DNA from: Rhabditoides inermis
Taxonomy: Eukaryota; Nematoda; Chromadorea; Rhabditida; Rhabditidae
Length of the DNA stretch: 64,000 bases
Assembly (NCBI GenBank): GCA_963966185.1
Contig: CAWZYM010000055.1
Coordinates: forward strand, 124,001-188,000
Direction of reading: 5' to 3'
In this document: one piece after another, positions 1 to 10,848 of the stretch
Numbering within the stretch: the first letter of the stretch is position 1
How the letters are laid out: every line of letters starts with the position of its first letter
Program-made: the position numbers and the translations under genes
The notes under the pieces: model-generated
Told to the model about the DNA's origin: nothing
Databases searched by the model: none
What the model saw: the letters and a program-made list of their open reading frames with translations, nothing else

Positions 1-966
1 AGCTGAACAACTTCCTCATGAAGGAGCTCGCCGAGGACGGATACTCTGGTGTTGAGGTCGGTGTTGTATGCGTGTTTTCTTCTGTTTTTTTTTTAATAAT
101 TGTAAATGTTAAGGTCCGCCGCACCCCTGCTCGCGCTGAGGTTATCATTATGGCCACCCGCACCCAGTCCGTGCTCGGAGAGAAGGGACGTCGCATTCGC
201 GAGCTTACCTCCGTCGTCCAGAAGCGTTTCGGATTCGACGAGGGTTCCGTTGAGGTTTGTATTTCATGCATTGTCGTTCATGTGTGTTTTTTTTAATATA
301 TAGCGTCGTTCAGCTGTACGCCGAGAAGGTCTCGAACCGCGGACTCTGCGCTGTTGCCCAGTGCGAGTCTTTGCGTTACAAGCTCATTGGAGGTCTTGCC
401 GTTCGCCGTGCTTGCTACGGAGTTCTCCGCTTCATCATGGAGTCCGAGGCTCAGGGAGTTGAGGTGAGTGTTTAACAATGATAGTAACGTTTCTGTTTTT
501 TTTTAAACTCATTTACGAATGGAGTTGGTTGAGTTATTGGTTTTAAATGGAGTTGGTTGAGTTATTGGTTTTAGGTTATTGTCTCTGGAAAGATCCGCGG
601 ACAGCGTGCCAAGTCCATGAAGTTCGTCGACGGACTCATGATCCACTCTGGACAGCCCGTGAACGACTACATCCAGCAGGCCGTCAGGCACGTTCAGCTC
701 CGCCAGGGTAAGTTTTTTCATAAATTTACAATGAATTCAATATTTTCCCTTGTTCAGGAGTGCTTGGTATCAAGGTCAAGATCATGCTGCCCCATGACCC
801 CCGCGGACAGATGGGCCCTAAGTTTGCCCTTCCTGACCAGGTCCAGATTGTGGACCCCAAGGAGGAGGTTAACCCCACTGTTCCCCGCTCGGAGCACCGT
901 CAGGAGAAGAAGGTCGACCTTCCGCCCCAGGTTGCTCAGGAGGCTGCCCCCACCCCCGCCTTCTAA
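1..966 (+). CDS. rps-3: 40S ribosomal protein S3 (uS3), 5' partial
   Basis: This encodes a small-subunit ribosomal protein at the mRNA entry channel; it also has reported nuclear DNA-repair roles in animals. The window opens inside the gene, so about the first 20 residues are missing. Exons are 1-56, 114-254, 314-463, 575-707 and 758-966 (stop TAA), joined in phase. The peptide runs from [18 protein letters not shown] through a KH type-2 domain with its GxxG loop ([10 protein letters not shown]) into the S3 C-terminal domain ([28 protein letters not shown]) and the usual basic/Pro tail. It matches the nematode RPS-3 sequence as known, almost residue for residue. The first intron's donor (GTCGGT) is weak but is forced by the protein. 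Codons are strongly C/G-ending, as expected for a very highly expressed gene. Confidence 0.97.
518..573 (+). repeat. 28-bp tandem duplication in rps-3 intron 3
   Basis: Two perfect 28-bp copies (518-545 and 546-573) lie back to back and run up to the 3' splice site, so the polypyrimidine/acceptor region itself is duplicated. The acceptor used is at 574/575. Confidence 0.9.
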
Positions 967-1196
967 AGCAAACCATCATGTTATTGTTATAAATGGTTAC
1001 ATAAATGTGTTGTTAATAATCTTGACGTGTTGAATTCACTATTAAAATATCTCTTTGTAATTGTCATTTTCTTCCCTTTTCGCGTAGCTGGCGGTTCACT
1101 GCTGAGAGATGTGGGTTTTTTTCTCGCATGCCTTCTTTTATCACCAAGTGGGCGGGCGTTTGCCTGTTGCCATTTCGTAGTGCCTAGTTGGTAACG

Positions 1197-1249
1197 ATGC
1201 CCGCCTCTAAGCGCAAGTCTAACGATTGCAGTGGTTCTTCAGACGAGAA
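1197..1249 (+). other. Possible extra 5' exon upstream of RidA
   Basis: An ATG at 1197 opens a short lysine/serine-rich frame (MPASKRKSNDCSGSSDEK) that ends at TGA 1251. A donor at 1250 (GTGATT) and the acceptor at 1308/1309 (CACTTAG) would make a 59-bp intron that joins this frame, in phase, to the RidA reading frame upstream of its own ATG. The composition recalls the N-terminus of PC4/SUB1-type proteins, but 18 residues are too few to assign. It may equally be an untranslated or decayed exon. The rest of 967-1327 holds only the rps-3 3' end and the RidA 5' region. Confidence 0.35.
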
Positions 1250-1327
1250 GTGATTTCAATTATCATATTTGACATGTTTTATTTACCGTTACAACATTGA
1301 ACACTTAGGAAGCGCTCTGTCATTAAC

Positions 1328-1974
1328 ATGTCTTCCAAGATCACTCGCCAGATCGTGCACTCCTCCAACGCCCCTGCCGCTATCGGACCTTACAGGTAAT
1401 TCTCTCACAGAAAGCTTATTCGCCACATCATTTACATTACATCATTTGTTTCAGCCAGGCAGTTCGCGTCAATGACACTGTGTACCTTTCCGGATCTCTC
1501 GGAATGGACCCTAAGACCGGTAAATCTTATCATGTACATTGTTCATAATTTGAAAAAAAATATTGCAGGCGTGTTGGCTGAGGGAATAAAGGCACAGACA
1601 CACCAGTCTCTGAAGAACATCGGGGAGGTGCTCAAGGCTGCGGGTAGCAGCTACGGAAACGGTCGGTACATGTCTATCACATGGCGACACCTGCAGAGTG
1701 TAAACTGCGACATTCCGATTTTATTGAAAAGCGGTTTCGAGCGCTGATCGGGAAATTAGGTGAGCGCGGGAAATGATGCGTGAACATTTCAGTTGTGAAG
1801 ACGACTGTGCTTCTCGCTGACATGAACGACTTCGTGACTGTGAACGACATCTACAAGGAATACTTTGTTGAGAAGTATCCCGCCCGCGCTGCCTACCAGG
1901 TGGCCGTTCTGCCCAAGAACGCTCTCGTCGAGATCGAGGCAATCGCCGTCGTTGGTGACATCGAGGACAAGTAG
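1328..1974 (+). CDS. RidA/YjgF/UK114 family 2-iminobutanoate deaminase
   Basis: RidA proteins hydrolyse reactive enamine/imine intermediates released by PLP enzymes, protecting metabolism; they are small trimeric cytosolic or mitochondrial proteins. Exons are 1328-1395, 1455-1519, 1569-1661 and 1793-1974, phases consistent, giving about 135 aa, the normal family length. Diagnostic parts are the N-terminal [27 protein letters not shown], the [14 protein letters not shown] strand-helix, and the catalytic-arginine signature region ([13 protein letters not shown], then [12 protein letters not shown]). The start is taken at 1328 because it lines up with the family N-terminus; a 3' splice site at 1308 probably serves SL trans-splicing. 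The gene begins 362 bp after the rps-3 stop on the same strand, so co-transcription is possible. AATAAA lies near 2053. Confidence 0.93.
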
Positions 1975-4504
1975 AACGTCGTAGATTCTAGAAATACCTA
2001 CTCATTTCCGATTATTTGTTGCCATTCCTGCGATACAGTTGTGATTTTGTAATAATAAAATAGTTTTTCGCAGCTTCTCTTTCAAATCGTGTTTTCTGTT
2101 GTTCTTAGACCCCGGAAGTGCAAATAGAGATTATGCGCGCGAATTGTGATAATGCGCGAATGAGGTGGAAGATTATATTCCGGATTCTGGAAAGGCAATG
2201 TGAAAGTGGCGAGGGCGGACGAAAGAAGGTTACAGATTGTCTCCCTCTATTGTAAAAAAAAAGGTTAGCCGACTTCTGCTTACCTAGAGTGTCCTTGTAC
2301 ACTAAAACGAATGGTGTCGCGGTCGCCCCTCCGATTCGAGAGTCGATTGCCGGTTCCCGACAGGTCATATTTTCCTCGCTCATCGAAAAATCCGTGGTAA
2401 AAACCGAGAATTGGTTTTGGTGTGCAGTGATGGTATGTGTGGTGTTCATGGTCAGTGTTCGGGACTGTGGAGTGGCTGTGTTCGAGTGGCCACCATCCCT
2501 TCCATCCCTCGCTATCCGCTCCCATTCCGGATCCAACAGTCATTTCGCATGTTTCCGAGTGCACTGTCACTGCGTGTGCAGCCGCCAGCCGTTCGGCCCT
2601 GTCGTCTCCCTCGTGAATGTGTGAGTGCCCTGAGGGCGTGTCTGCACACTCTTCGATCCACACTGTGTCTCGACCGCTCTCACCACTCCATGCAATCTCG
2701 AGCATGCGATTGTTTGTTTACCGATCGCCGTTCCTTCCGTTCACTGTGGGCGTCGGTCATCGTGTGAATCTCACACTGATTTTTCCAAAATAGCCTCCCC
2801 TTCAATCTCTCTGTAAGGTAAACGGTTCCACTTGTGAATGGTGTGCTCATCGCATCTCGATTGTACAGTCGACGGGCGGCTGTGATTCAGAGGAGCGAGT
2901 GAGAATGCAATTACGCTTTACAGATTCGTATTCTCTGTCTGTCTTTCCTATACATATAATATGACGTGCCGTCCTGCCTTCCTGCCAGTCAGCTGTCTCT
3001 GGTATCGCTTTCCTTAGTTCCGTGACCGTATTGCCACCTCTTTTCTCCTCTCTCTTTCCGGTATTTGTCGTGAGGAATCATATTTTGCGTGCTGGTGAGA
3101 GGGAGAGGGTAGTCTATTCAGAGTGCCCGTTTGGGGTGAGTGATGGCAGATCCGGTCCAGAACTGCCCGTTTCTCAGCATTCTTCTTCACAAGGTTCATT
3201 GTGGGATTTCTTTGAATTGGTGCGTGGTATGTGTTGGTGGGGAGTGCTTCTTCCCTCCAGGCTATTCACTTTGTGTGTTTGCTGAGAGTGCGCGCCTGCC
3301 CTCCCACTGCTCGTTCTCCTCCTCCCGACCCCACCCACTCCTCTCATTCCTCGCCCGGCTATCCATCAATCACTCCACCACCACTCGATTGTATTGTATC
3401 AACGCCTCCACTGATTTCTTTCTTCCTTTCTGGGTGACATTTAAGCCTTCCCTGCTTATCACAAATCCTATGATAGTTGACAGCCTCTCTCCGGGCGGCG
3501 CCTCTCGCTTTCCTATCGTGTCATTCCCACTGGACAGAGAGAGAAAGGGAGAGAGATAATACATAGGCTTGGCATTGTAGCGGAGCTAATTTCGGGATTA
3601 ATAATCTTGTTCAGGGTACCCGTTATTGAGTGCAGGCAGGTTGCAGGCGAGAGCGATTCATTCCCTCATTTTTGGCTGTGGTTAATTAGCTGGAACAGGC
3701 TTTCTCGCCAAGGCGACTCTCTCTTCCCTTTCTTATCTCTTTTACTCTCCTCTCCTCCGACCGACGACCGCGTGCATATAAAATTCGGCATTGTGCGTTT
3801 TCTGTGATTTTACGGCGCCGCGCTTTCGCGTCTGATAGCGGGTGGTTGTCGATCCGCGTCACTTTACATTTCTCATTGAACCTGGTTGCGAGTGAGTGAA
3901 GCCGTATTTGCATCTAAGGTTGACTGTGTGCCTTTCCGCAGCTCTCACCTGTCACATCGGTTTGCTGCCTCTGGCCTTCCGCCACCCACTCGCGCAATCA
4001 AAACAACCGTCATCCATCTAACCGCTTCCGGTTCTACAACTATACGTAATGCTCACGCAACGCAGTCGGTTTTCTCGGTTTTGCAGTTGGCTGTACTGGA
4101 TTGGGATGAGCGGTAATTGCATGGATGGGGAGGCGCGCGGTTTTCATCTCTGATATATGCCACTCTCTCCATTCTTCTCCTTCCCTTCGGCCCCGATTCG
4201 CGGGCGCTCTGCGGTGATTTGATGTCGTTTTCGCACTTTTATCGGAGGCGCAGAAGAGGACGATGGTTATTTACTGTCTCCTTCACTGGGTGTATTCTCG
4301 TGTTGAAACACTTGTGATATGGTGATAGTGCTATCTGCATCCGTCGGCCCGTTTATTGCTGAAATGATACCGACGGCCCGGCAAGCCCGAAACTCTTTCG
4401 TTCGTTCCTTCCTTCCTTGTACCTTGTTAGAAAGCTGTTTTATTGTCGCGCTTGGCTTGTGTATTGTGTTGTTGCTGTGTATAGTCTACATTGCTGCTTT
4501 CAGA
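1975..4504. other. 2.5-kb intergenic region, no gene supported
   Basis: Contains the RidA 3' end/poly(A) signal near 2053 and then long stretches with several open frames on both strands, but none with splice structure, codon bias or a recognisable product. It is GC-rich and pyrimidine-rich in 2450-3600. It presumably holds the promoter and 5' exon(s) of the gene starting at 4505; the bases before that ATG (GCTTTCAG|A) form a good 3' splice or trans-splice acceptor. Confidence 0.5.
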
Positions 4505-6815
4505 ATGGCTCCGAAGAATAAAGGAGGAGGTTTCTTTGGGCTATTCAAAAAGGTGCGTTTGGTTCATGGTTTATTGAATAATATCTGTGAGGCATATAAG
4601 GAGCTGTTTAGAAGGAGGCTCCCGCTCCGCCGTGTCCTTTGTATGATTCTGTTCCGGAGGAGCGTCCTCGATTCACCAAGAATCCCGCGTATACACAGGA
4701 GAAGCTGCGGTCTCTGTCCAAGTCGGAATTCGATCTACGAGAAGAGAGGTGAGGGATCCATTCAGATATGTTCCTTCCCTCTCCTCTCCCTCTCCTCACA
4801 CCACATCATCATTGTTTGCGCGCGCTTATATGGCTATTTACAGGCATGTGGTGAGAGGGTGGTGAGAGAGTGTGTGATCGAGAAAGGCGCAGAGAGCGGG
4901 TGGTATTTGTATTTGTGTGTGTCGCGCGGCAGGAGAGATGAGAGCAGCACATTTGAATTGATCCCGTGTATGTGTATGGATTGGTGTGAATCGTCTCTCG
5001 CAATCAGCGCAGACCTGTTCTTCTCTCCGTCCGAGCCTCTATCCCACTCGTACTACTGCAGTGTCCGCCCTGCGCAGTGTGTTCCCTCGGAGCAGAGGCG
5101 ATCCCACAAGTCCTTCGCTGCTCCACCGCCCCCGCAGACCAAGCTAGACAAGAGACACTTTAACAGGTATCTATTTTCTATCTAATACTAATCGTTTGTG
5201 TGTAGATCTTCTCCGGATCTGCTAGAATCCAAGAAGGAGACTCCGACTCTCGCTCGCCCGCAGCACCACCCACCACCAGGTTAGAAATGATTTACGATTG
5301 TTTCAAATTTATTGCAACTTGCAGCGCTGAAAGATATTGTTGTGGACACGACTGACTTGAATCCGCCGAAAAAGCCTTCTCGGGGTATTTCACCCCGTTC
5401 AAAGAAGGAGGAGGAGAAGGCAGTTGCGGAGGACAAGGTGCAGGAGAAGAAGGAGCCCCTGCACAGGACGACGTCGGAGGCCAGTTCCGAGACCTCACTC
5501 ACCACAAGCATGTCTGTTCTCCAGACTGAGGTTAGTTATTCCCTCTCATTTCCCCGTATCGTATCATTCGTGTAATGTATTTTGTAGATTTTGACTTACT
5601 CTCCGGCCGGCTCTGTGCGCGGTGCGCCCGCAGGCGTGGTTTGTGGGGGCGGAGTGGGAAGAAGGGATTCGATGGACCGCCCCGTAGTGGCATTGAAGAG
5701 CAACATCATTGTGCACGGCGCGGACAGGTGAGCTTACGAGCGATATACTGGATTTGTGATGATTGAACGTGTTCAGAGCGGCCGCCATTCCCGTATCGTG
5801 CTATGATGGAGGACCGATTGAGCGGAAAAGAATCGCCGCCCCGCCCCCGCCCCCACCCAAGACCCCGCCCCCACAGACAACGCCCACTATTGTGCACAAG
5901 CAAGCGCCGACCACTATCAACATCAACGATGAGAAGAACAGCAACAATGGCTTCGTCAACAACAACAGTAACAACGAGGATCTGAAACCACTTATGGCGC
6001 TAGCAACACAGCCGAAAGCGAATGAAGAAGTGAGATAGGTGATAAAGAAGGGAGAGATAGAGATAGAGAGATAGAGAGAGGTAATCAGAGAAAGAGTGTG
6101 AGATGAGAGTGAGAGAGAGAAGAGAAGGAGATAGAGAAGAGCAGAGAAACGGAGGTGTTTCAGTCGGATGAGGATCGAGCGTTGCGCATACGATACGAGG
6201 CACTGAAGGCGAAGTTCGACAGATGGCAGCAGATCAAGGGCCAGAGAAAGGACAGTGCGGAGGCGAAGAGACTGCAGGTAGGAAGAAGGAGGGGAAGGGG
6301 GAGAGGGTGAAAAGGGATTGTGTTTCAGAAGGAGTTGGTAGCTGAACACGACGCTGTGGTGAGTCTCCTGCAGCCTCACCGTGGTCCCCGCCAGCCTACC
6401 GCCCCTCTCCTCCGACCAGCAAGGGGAAGGGAAGACAAAAGGCCCGCTCTCACACAACACTTATTCACTAAGTTCGTTTTGCGGCGTCTTCTGACTTTGT
6501 CATTTTGTAATAAGTGATAGTGAATGTCATTTTGTAATAAGTGACATGTGGTTCAGGCCGCCTGCCCCTCGATCGAGCACTGTTGTCCGCCATTCTCCCC
6601 GCTCCGACTCCGCCCTCTCATCCACCGTATCCATGTCTTCCTCACTCGCATCATCGGTAGAAACACAAGACAAGAGTTAGGTCAGAAACATGTAATGCCG
6701 ATGTAGATGTCGCTGTCCCCGTCTTCATCACGCAGCAACACTCCCGCGGATTCCGATGAAGATACGAGGGTATCCGGAGGTAAGAGGAGAGAGAAAGATG
6801 AAATGGAGAGAGATG

Positions 6816-6849
<34 letters not shown>

Positions 6850-8295
6850 GAGTTGGAGAATGCGGTCATTCAGGATCGGCTAGCCCTCCTGGTCTTGATG
6901 AGAACTGCAACGAAACAGTGAAGGCGGTGCAGCGTGTTCAGATGGAAGCTAGAGAGGCTGTGAGGCGGGAGAGGGAACTGCGAAAAGAAGAGAAGCCGCA
7001 GCTGCCGACGCAGACTGCCGCACGACCAGGATTCACCCCTAGTCCCAGTCCTTCCACCCCTACTCGCACACCGCAATCCCCTGTGCAATATAGAACGTAC
7101 AAGACGGTGGGTGCAATATTAGTCATTAGTATGACTGAATGACTTGTTTTTTTTTCTTCTTCAGGTAGACGAGGTTCGCGCTGCGTGTGGTCTGGATGTG
7201 CCGCGGATTGTGCATAAGGTGACCAAGACAGTGTCTGCTCGTAAAGAAAAAGAAAGAGCGGACAGCGCGTGCAATACTACTGACAGTCTTATCTTCAACT
7301 ACAACACCCTGAAGAAGGTGGAAGAGAAGAGGGAGAAGGAGCAGATGGAAAAGAAACATAGAGAGGAGATGGAACAGAAGGAGCAGCATGAGAAGAGGAG
7401 GAGGGAGAAGGAACAGAAGGAACGAAGGGATCAGGAAGTACGGATAGAGCAGCAGAGAAAAGAAGAGGAGGAGCAGCAAGCGCGGGAAAAGCAGGAAATG
7501 GCAAGAGTACAAGAGAAAATAGAGCAGGGGAAGGCACGAAAAGAGATGGAGAAGGAACGCACTGCGAAAAGAAGACGAGTAGAGGAGAGGAAAGCGCAGG
7601 ATATGAAGGAAGAGTCACGGAGGAGAAATCAGTCGAATGAGTCGCCTCGGATAATTACGAAGGTGGGTGGGTCAGTGGTGACCCGGGCAGTGACAGAGCA
7701 GAAGGAGCGGCCGAGTACACGGATCACCGGTTTCGTCATGCCTCTGCTCAAGAAGACGCCAATGCCAGAAGAAAGGAACGGAATGCAACTCGGCAGAGTG
7801 GTGGACTCTCCATCCACGTGCTTAGTCTCCCTTCCCCCTCCCCCTCCACCACTCCCATCGACCGCTCCGCCTGCAGTTCCCCCGCCACCCCCGCCTCCAC
7901 CTCCAGGTAACACTTATCTTATAATCTATGTCATGACACTCACATTGTCGTTTCAGTGGCGTTACTATCCGGTTCTACCAAGTTGAGGGAGAATGTGCGG
8001 CCGGTAGTCAAGGCCCCGCCCACTCCAACCACGCCCACTACACAGTCTCCACTCATCTCCATAGAACAGATCATGGCCGGCAAGTTACGACTAAAGAGCG
8101 TGCAGACCCTGGTGAGAGTACAGCGATGAATTTATTATTAGTGTTTTAATAACGTTTATGTTTGAGGAGAAGTTGGAGAAGCGTCGAGTAGTGTCTGAAG
8201 GGGACGCGCGGTCTGACCTGCTAGAGGAGATTCGGAAAGCGGGCGGTGCGAAAGGACTCCGTAAAGTCGCGCATGCACCCGTAGCCGCCATTTGA
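4505..8295 (+). CDS. Proline-rich, coiled-coil protein with C-terminal WH2-like motifs (putative actin regulator)
   Basis: No clear orthologue recognised. Exons: 4505-4552, 4612-4748, 5062-5166, 5206-5279, 5325-5530, 5588-5727, 5777-6029, 6164-6277, 6329-6471, 6557-6656, 6707-6779, 6874-7106, 7165-7906, 7957-8111, 8167-8295; all phases agree and give 883 aa. Seen in order: a short basic N-terminus (MAPKNKGGGFFGLFKK), Ser/Pro-rich disordered stretches, a small charged helix (about 330-370), a long Glu/Lys/Arg coiled coil (about 600-700), a profilin-type poly-proline block (runs of 7 and 9 prolines), then two WH2-like segments: ISIEQIMAGKLRLKSV and the better DLLEEIRKAGGAKGLRKV at the extreme C-terminus. 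The order poly-Pro then WH2 is that of actin nucleation/elongation factors (Cobl, WASP, espin types). The actin role is inferred from these motifs only. Exon 9's donor (GTTCGT at 6472) is the weakest junction. Confidence 0.8.
6816..6852 (+). repeat. (AG)n microsatellite in intron
   Basis: A nearly perfect GA run with one GG interruption, in the intron between 6779 and 6874. A looser GA-rich tract also occupies the intron at 6030-6163. Confidence 0.9.
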
Positions 8296-8801
8296 TCTGA
8301 TAAATATATAACGAGAACTAAATATCAGTGTGTGATTGTTTTGTTTATTGATTCATGATAATAAACAAATTCAATTGTTAACTGTACTGGCATATATACA
8401 TAATTCACAATTCGTTTTCGGGTATACTAATGTATGCTTCATCCCTATATTTTTTTTTATTAAACAACAATTCGAAAAGATTAGGGATCACTCATTTGTC
8501 TTCCGCTAAAAAAATATATATATTTGAACATTTTTGTGATTTGCATGTTTTTGGCTACCGTACTCATGGCACTTTGCCAGACGGGGTCAAAAATTTTGCA
8601 ATTTTTATTCCTGCTTGCTCGATTCTTTCGATTTTCTCGTTCTGACGGATCAGGTGTGTGATTTTATATATTTTTAATGCCTCAAAATTTATGTTTCTTC
8701 AATATGTGCAACTGCACATTCCTGATATGTAATTCGTTGTAGTCTTAACTTGTAATGTTGTTGTTGTTGTTTAAAATCGTTCATATCTATATTTACAGGT
8801 A
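8296..8801. other. AT-rich intergenic region
   Basis: Nothing coding seen. It holds the 3' end of the upstream gene (ATAAATATATAA and AATAAA near 8360) and ends in a strong acceptor (ATTTACAG at 8798) just before the next start codon, typical of a trans-spliced nematode gene. Confidence 0.6.
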
Positions 8802-9374
8802 ATGAATGACGACTGGGGATGTGTTGCTGAACAGGATCTTTTTTCAACCGGTGTAAGGAGCGGGCGCTCACTGAGTGACCTGGTTGACAGTTTAAACGCG
8901 GGTAGAAGCTGTGAATTTGTGGAGGAATCTCCGTTCCCGACCAGTTCTGATGCTACTTCAAGCAGTGTAAAAATTGTGCCATGTGTGGTAAAATCGCAGC
9001 ATTCTGCACCCAAGATACTGAAGAAGAAGTCGTCCAAGAACCCCATCTGTAAGAACCAGGGCTCTAATATCAAGAAAGTAACCTTTGAGGTGAGTGTTTA
9101 TGTTCATGCGGTTTGTTGCCTTTTTTGTGTGTCTGATTATTTTCAACAAAATTTCCAGGTCGAAAAGCTCGTTGCTAACGAAGCTCTCGAGGGGGTTGAA
9201 CGCGACTCTGCTTTGGAGCGGATGGCGATCAACCTGGGTGCACTTCCATCCAAGGGAAAAATGGTGAACTACAAGCAGTTGAAAGAAGATCGAACCCGTG
9301 CACGGGTAGAAAAAGCTCTGCAGCCGATCAATACGGTGATTACGAAGAAGAAGGTTGTTAGAAATAAGAAGTAA
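8802..9374 (+). CDS. C1orf131/DUF4602-like protein (probable small-subunit processome factor)
   Basis: Two exons, 8802-9089 and 9159-9374, give 167 aa. The N-terminal half is acidic/serine-rich and ends in a lysine-rich segment (KILKKKSSKK). The second exon holds the recognisable part: GVERDSALERMAINLGALPS followed by KMVNYKQLKEDR, which matches in spacing and key residues the human C1orf131 stretch that reads ERAIMLGAKPPKK then YVNYKVLQEQ. Human C1orf131 is a component of the nucleolar SSU processome, so a role in 18S rRNA maturation is inferred. The tail is basic (TKKKVVRNKK). The start is the first ATG after the 8798 acceptor. Assignment is from memory of the family, hence moderate confidence in the function; the gene itself is solid. 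Confidence 0.8.
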   Translation: MNDDWGCVAEQDLFSTGVRSGRSLSDLVDSLNAGRSCEFVEESPFPTSSDATSSSVKIVPCVVKSQHSAPKILKKKSSKNPICKNQGSNIKKVTFEVSVYVHAVCCLFCVSDYFQQNFQVEKLVANEALEGVERDSALERMAINLGALPSKGKMVNYKQLKEDRTRARVEKALQPINTVITKKKVVRNKK

Positions 9375-9571
9375 TGCTTTGTTATTGTTCGTTCACGCAG
9401 GCGTGTTCGGTCAGTTGTTATTTTGTATAGTTTGTCATGCAAATATAATAAATCATTTTATACGTTTCGTGATTCAATTTTGCTCTGGAACTAATATACA
9501 TTGGTTTGTAACCAGTTATGCGTATCTAACAATATCGTATTTTGACTTTTGTATACATGAATGCCATTAGT

Positions 9572-10479
9572 ATGGGTCGCTCTCGGAGCCGTTCTCGCAG
9601 CTATTCGCGAAGCCTGACCCGCAGCAGGTCCAGGTCGCCTGAGCCGTCTGTTCGTCGTGAAGTACGTTTAGTGTGAATTTAAAAAAAAAAGTAGAATTAG
9701 ATCTTGTGTACGTGTTTATCTTTTTCTTCGTACATCATTTTTATAGGATACTTCGCCGACACGCGGTGGCGGACGGGACAGGGAGAGGGAGAAGGACTCT
9801 CGGCGGTCGCGTTCTCGGTGAGTTGTTATTATTCAATATTTGTTTAATAGTTTCTTACAGTTCTCCGCGTCGTAACCGTCGCGACTCTCGTTCGCCTGCA
9901 CCGCGCAGGCGAAAGCACTTCGGCACTCGCGAAAACCCCGATCCGAGCAAGTGCCTTGGTGTGTTCAACCTCAGCAAGTATACTACGGAGAAAGATGTGC
10001 GCGATCTGATGAATGAATACGGAGAGATCGAGAAGGTGCATTAACATTCTTTTACATTTCTATTAATATTTATTTTATATATTATTTAGGTGCAACTCGT
10101 GTACGACCATCCAACTGGCCAATCTCGCGGATTTGGCTTCGTATACTTCCAGCATCTTGACGATGCTACTCGTGCTCGTGACAAGCTGCAGGATGTTGTT
10201 CTGGATGGTCAGAAGCTGCGCATTGATTATTCTATGACGAAGCGTGCGCACACGCCGACGCCTGGACAGTACATGGGTGATGCGCACCAGCGACACAGCA
10301 ACCGAAAGGACTTCGATCGCCGTGATGATCGTCGCGGTGGACGCGATTATGACAGAAGGGATTACGACCGTCGTGACGACAGGAGAGACCGCGACAGGGA
10401 CTACGGACGTCGTCGCAGTCCCTCTCCCCGTTACGAGCGTCGCCGCTCTCCCTCGCCCTATGATCGTGGCTACTACTAA
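9572..10479 (+). CDS. rsp-8: Transformer-2 (Tra2)-type SR splicing factor
   Basis: Tra2 proteins bind GAA-rich exonic enhancers and promote splicing in the nucleus. Exons: 9572-9661, 9747-9817, 9861-10035 and 10090-10479 (about 241 aa). The order is RS domain, a single RRM, then a C-terminal RS-like region. The RRM contains RNP2 (CLGVFNLS) and RNP1 (RGFGFVYF), preceded by the Tra2-specific HFGTRENPDPSKCLG segment. The end is rich in DRRDRD and SPSPRYERRRSPSP. An in-frame ATG 15 bases upstream (9557) is possible, but the CATTAG acceptor at 9570 sits between them, so 9572 is preferred. RSP-8 is the C. elegans Tra2 name; orthology is likely but not tested. Confidence 0.94.
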
Positions 10480-10848
10480 GATCATCGGCAAGGTTGTATA
10501 CTTTACTTAACTGTTTTTTTGGTATGTACTGTACCGTGTAGCTGGGATGAGTCTAACTGTTCTTACTAGTTTTTTTTTGTATTCGCGTTTATTGATCTTC
10601 ACAAATTGTCTGTTTTGAGGGAGTGTTACGATGGAAACAAGAATCGTTTGAAGATTCAAGATCAAGTACAAGACTTTAGTGGTTTCAAGATCTACCCTAC
10701 CTTCCGACGTTACTATCAGGTAATTGGGACGTTTCTTGATGTTTTAATAATCGTTCATAATGAATAAATACTTCCGAAAACGTCGAACTATGTGTGACCA
10801 TATAAAACAACTTTATTACAATTTGTACATGAGAGATCTGTATATCCG
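10480..10848. other. Convergent intergenic region
   Basis: The 3' flanks of Tra2 (+) and the next gene (-) face each other here. A short open stretch around 10651-10718 reads DFSGFKIYPTFRRYY, slightly like the start of ribosomal protein L24, but there is no supporting exon structure. A minus-strand AATAAA lies at 10811-10817. Confidence 0.5.

Noticed and set aside
2280..2705. Long open frames on both strands upstream of the WH2 gene
   Set aside because: No splice signals, biased composition only, nothing recognisable.
10636..10718. Open stretch reading DFSGFKIYPTFRRYY, similar to the start of ribosomal protein L24
   Set aside because: Too short, no preceding start or downstream exon, and it lies in the 3' flank of Tra2; the similarity may be chance.
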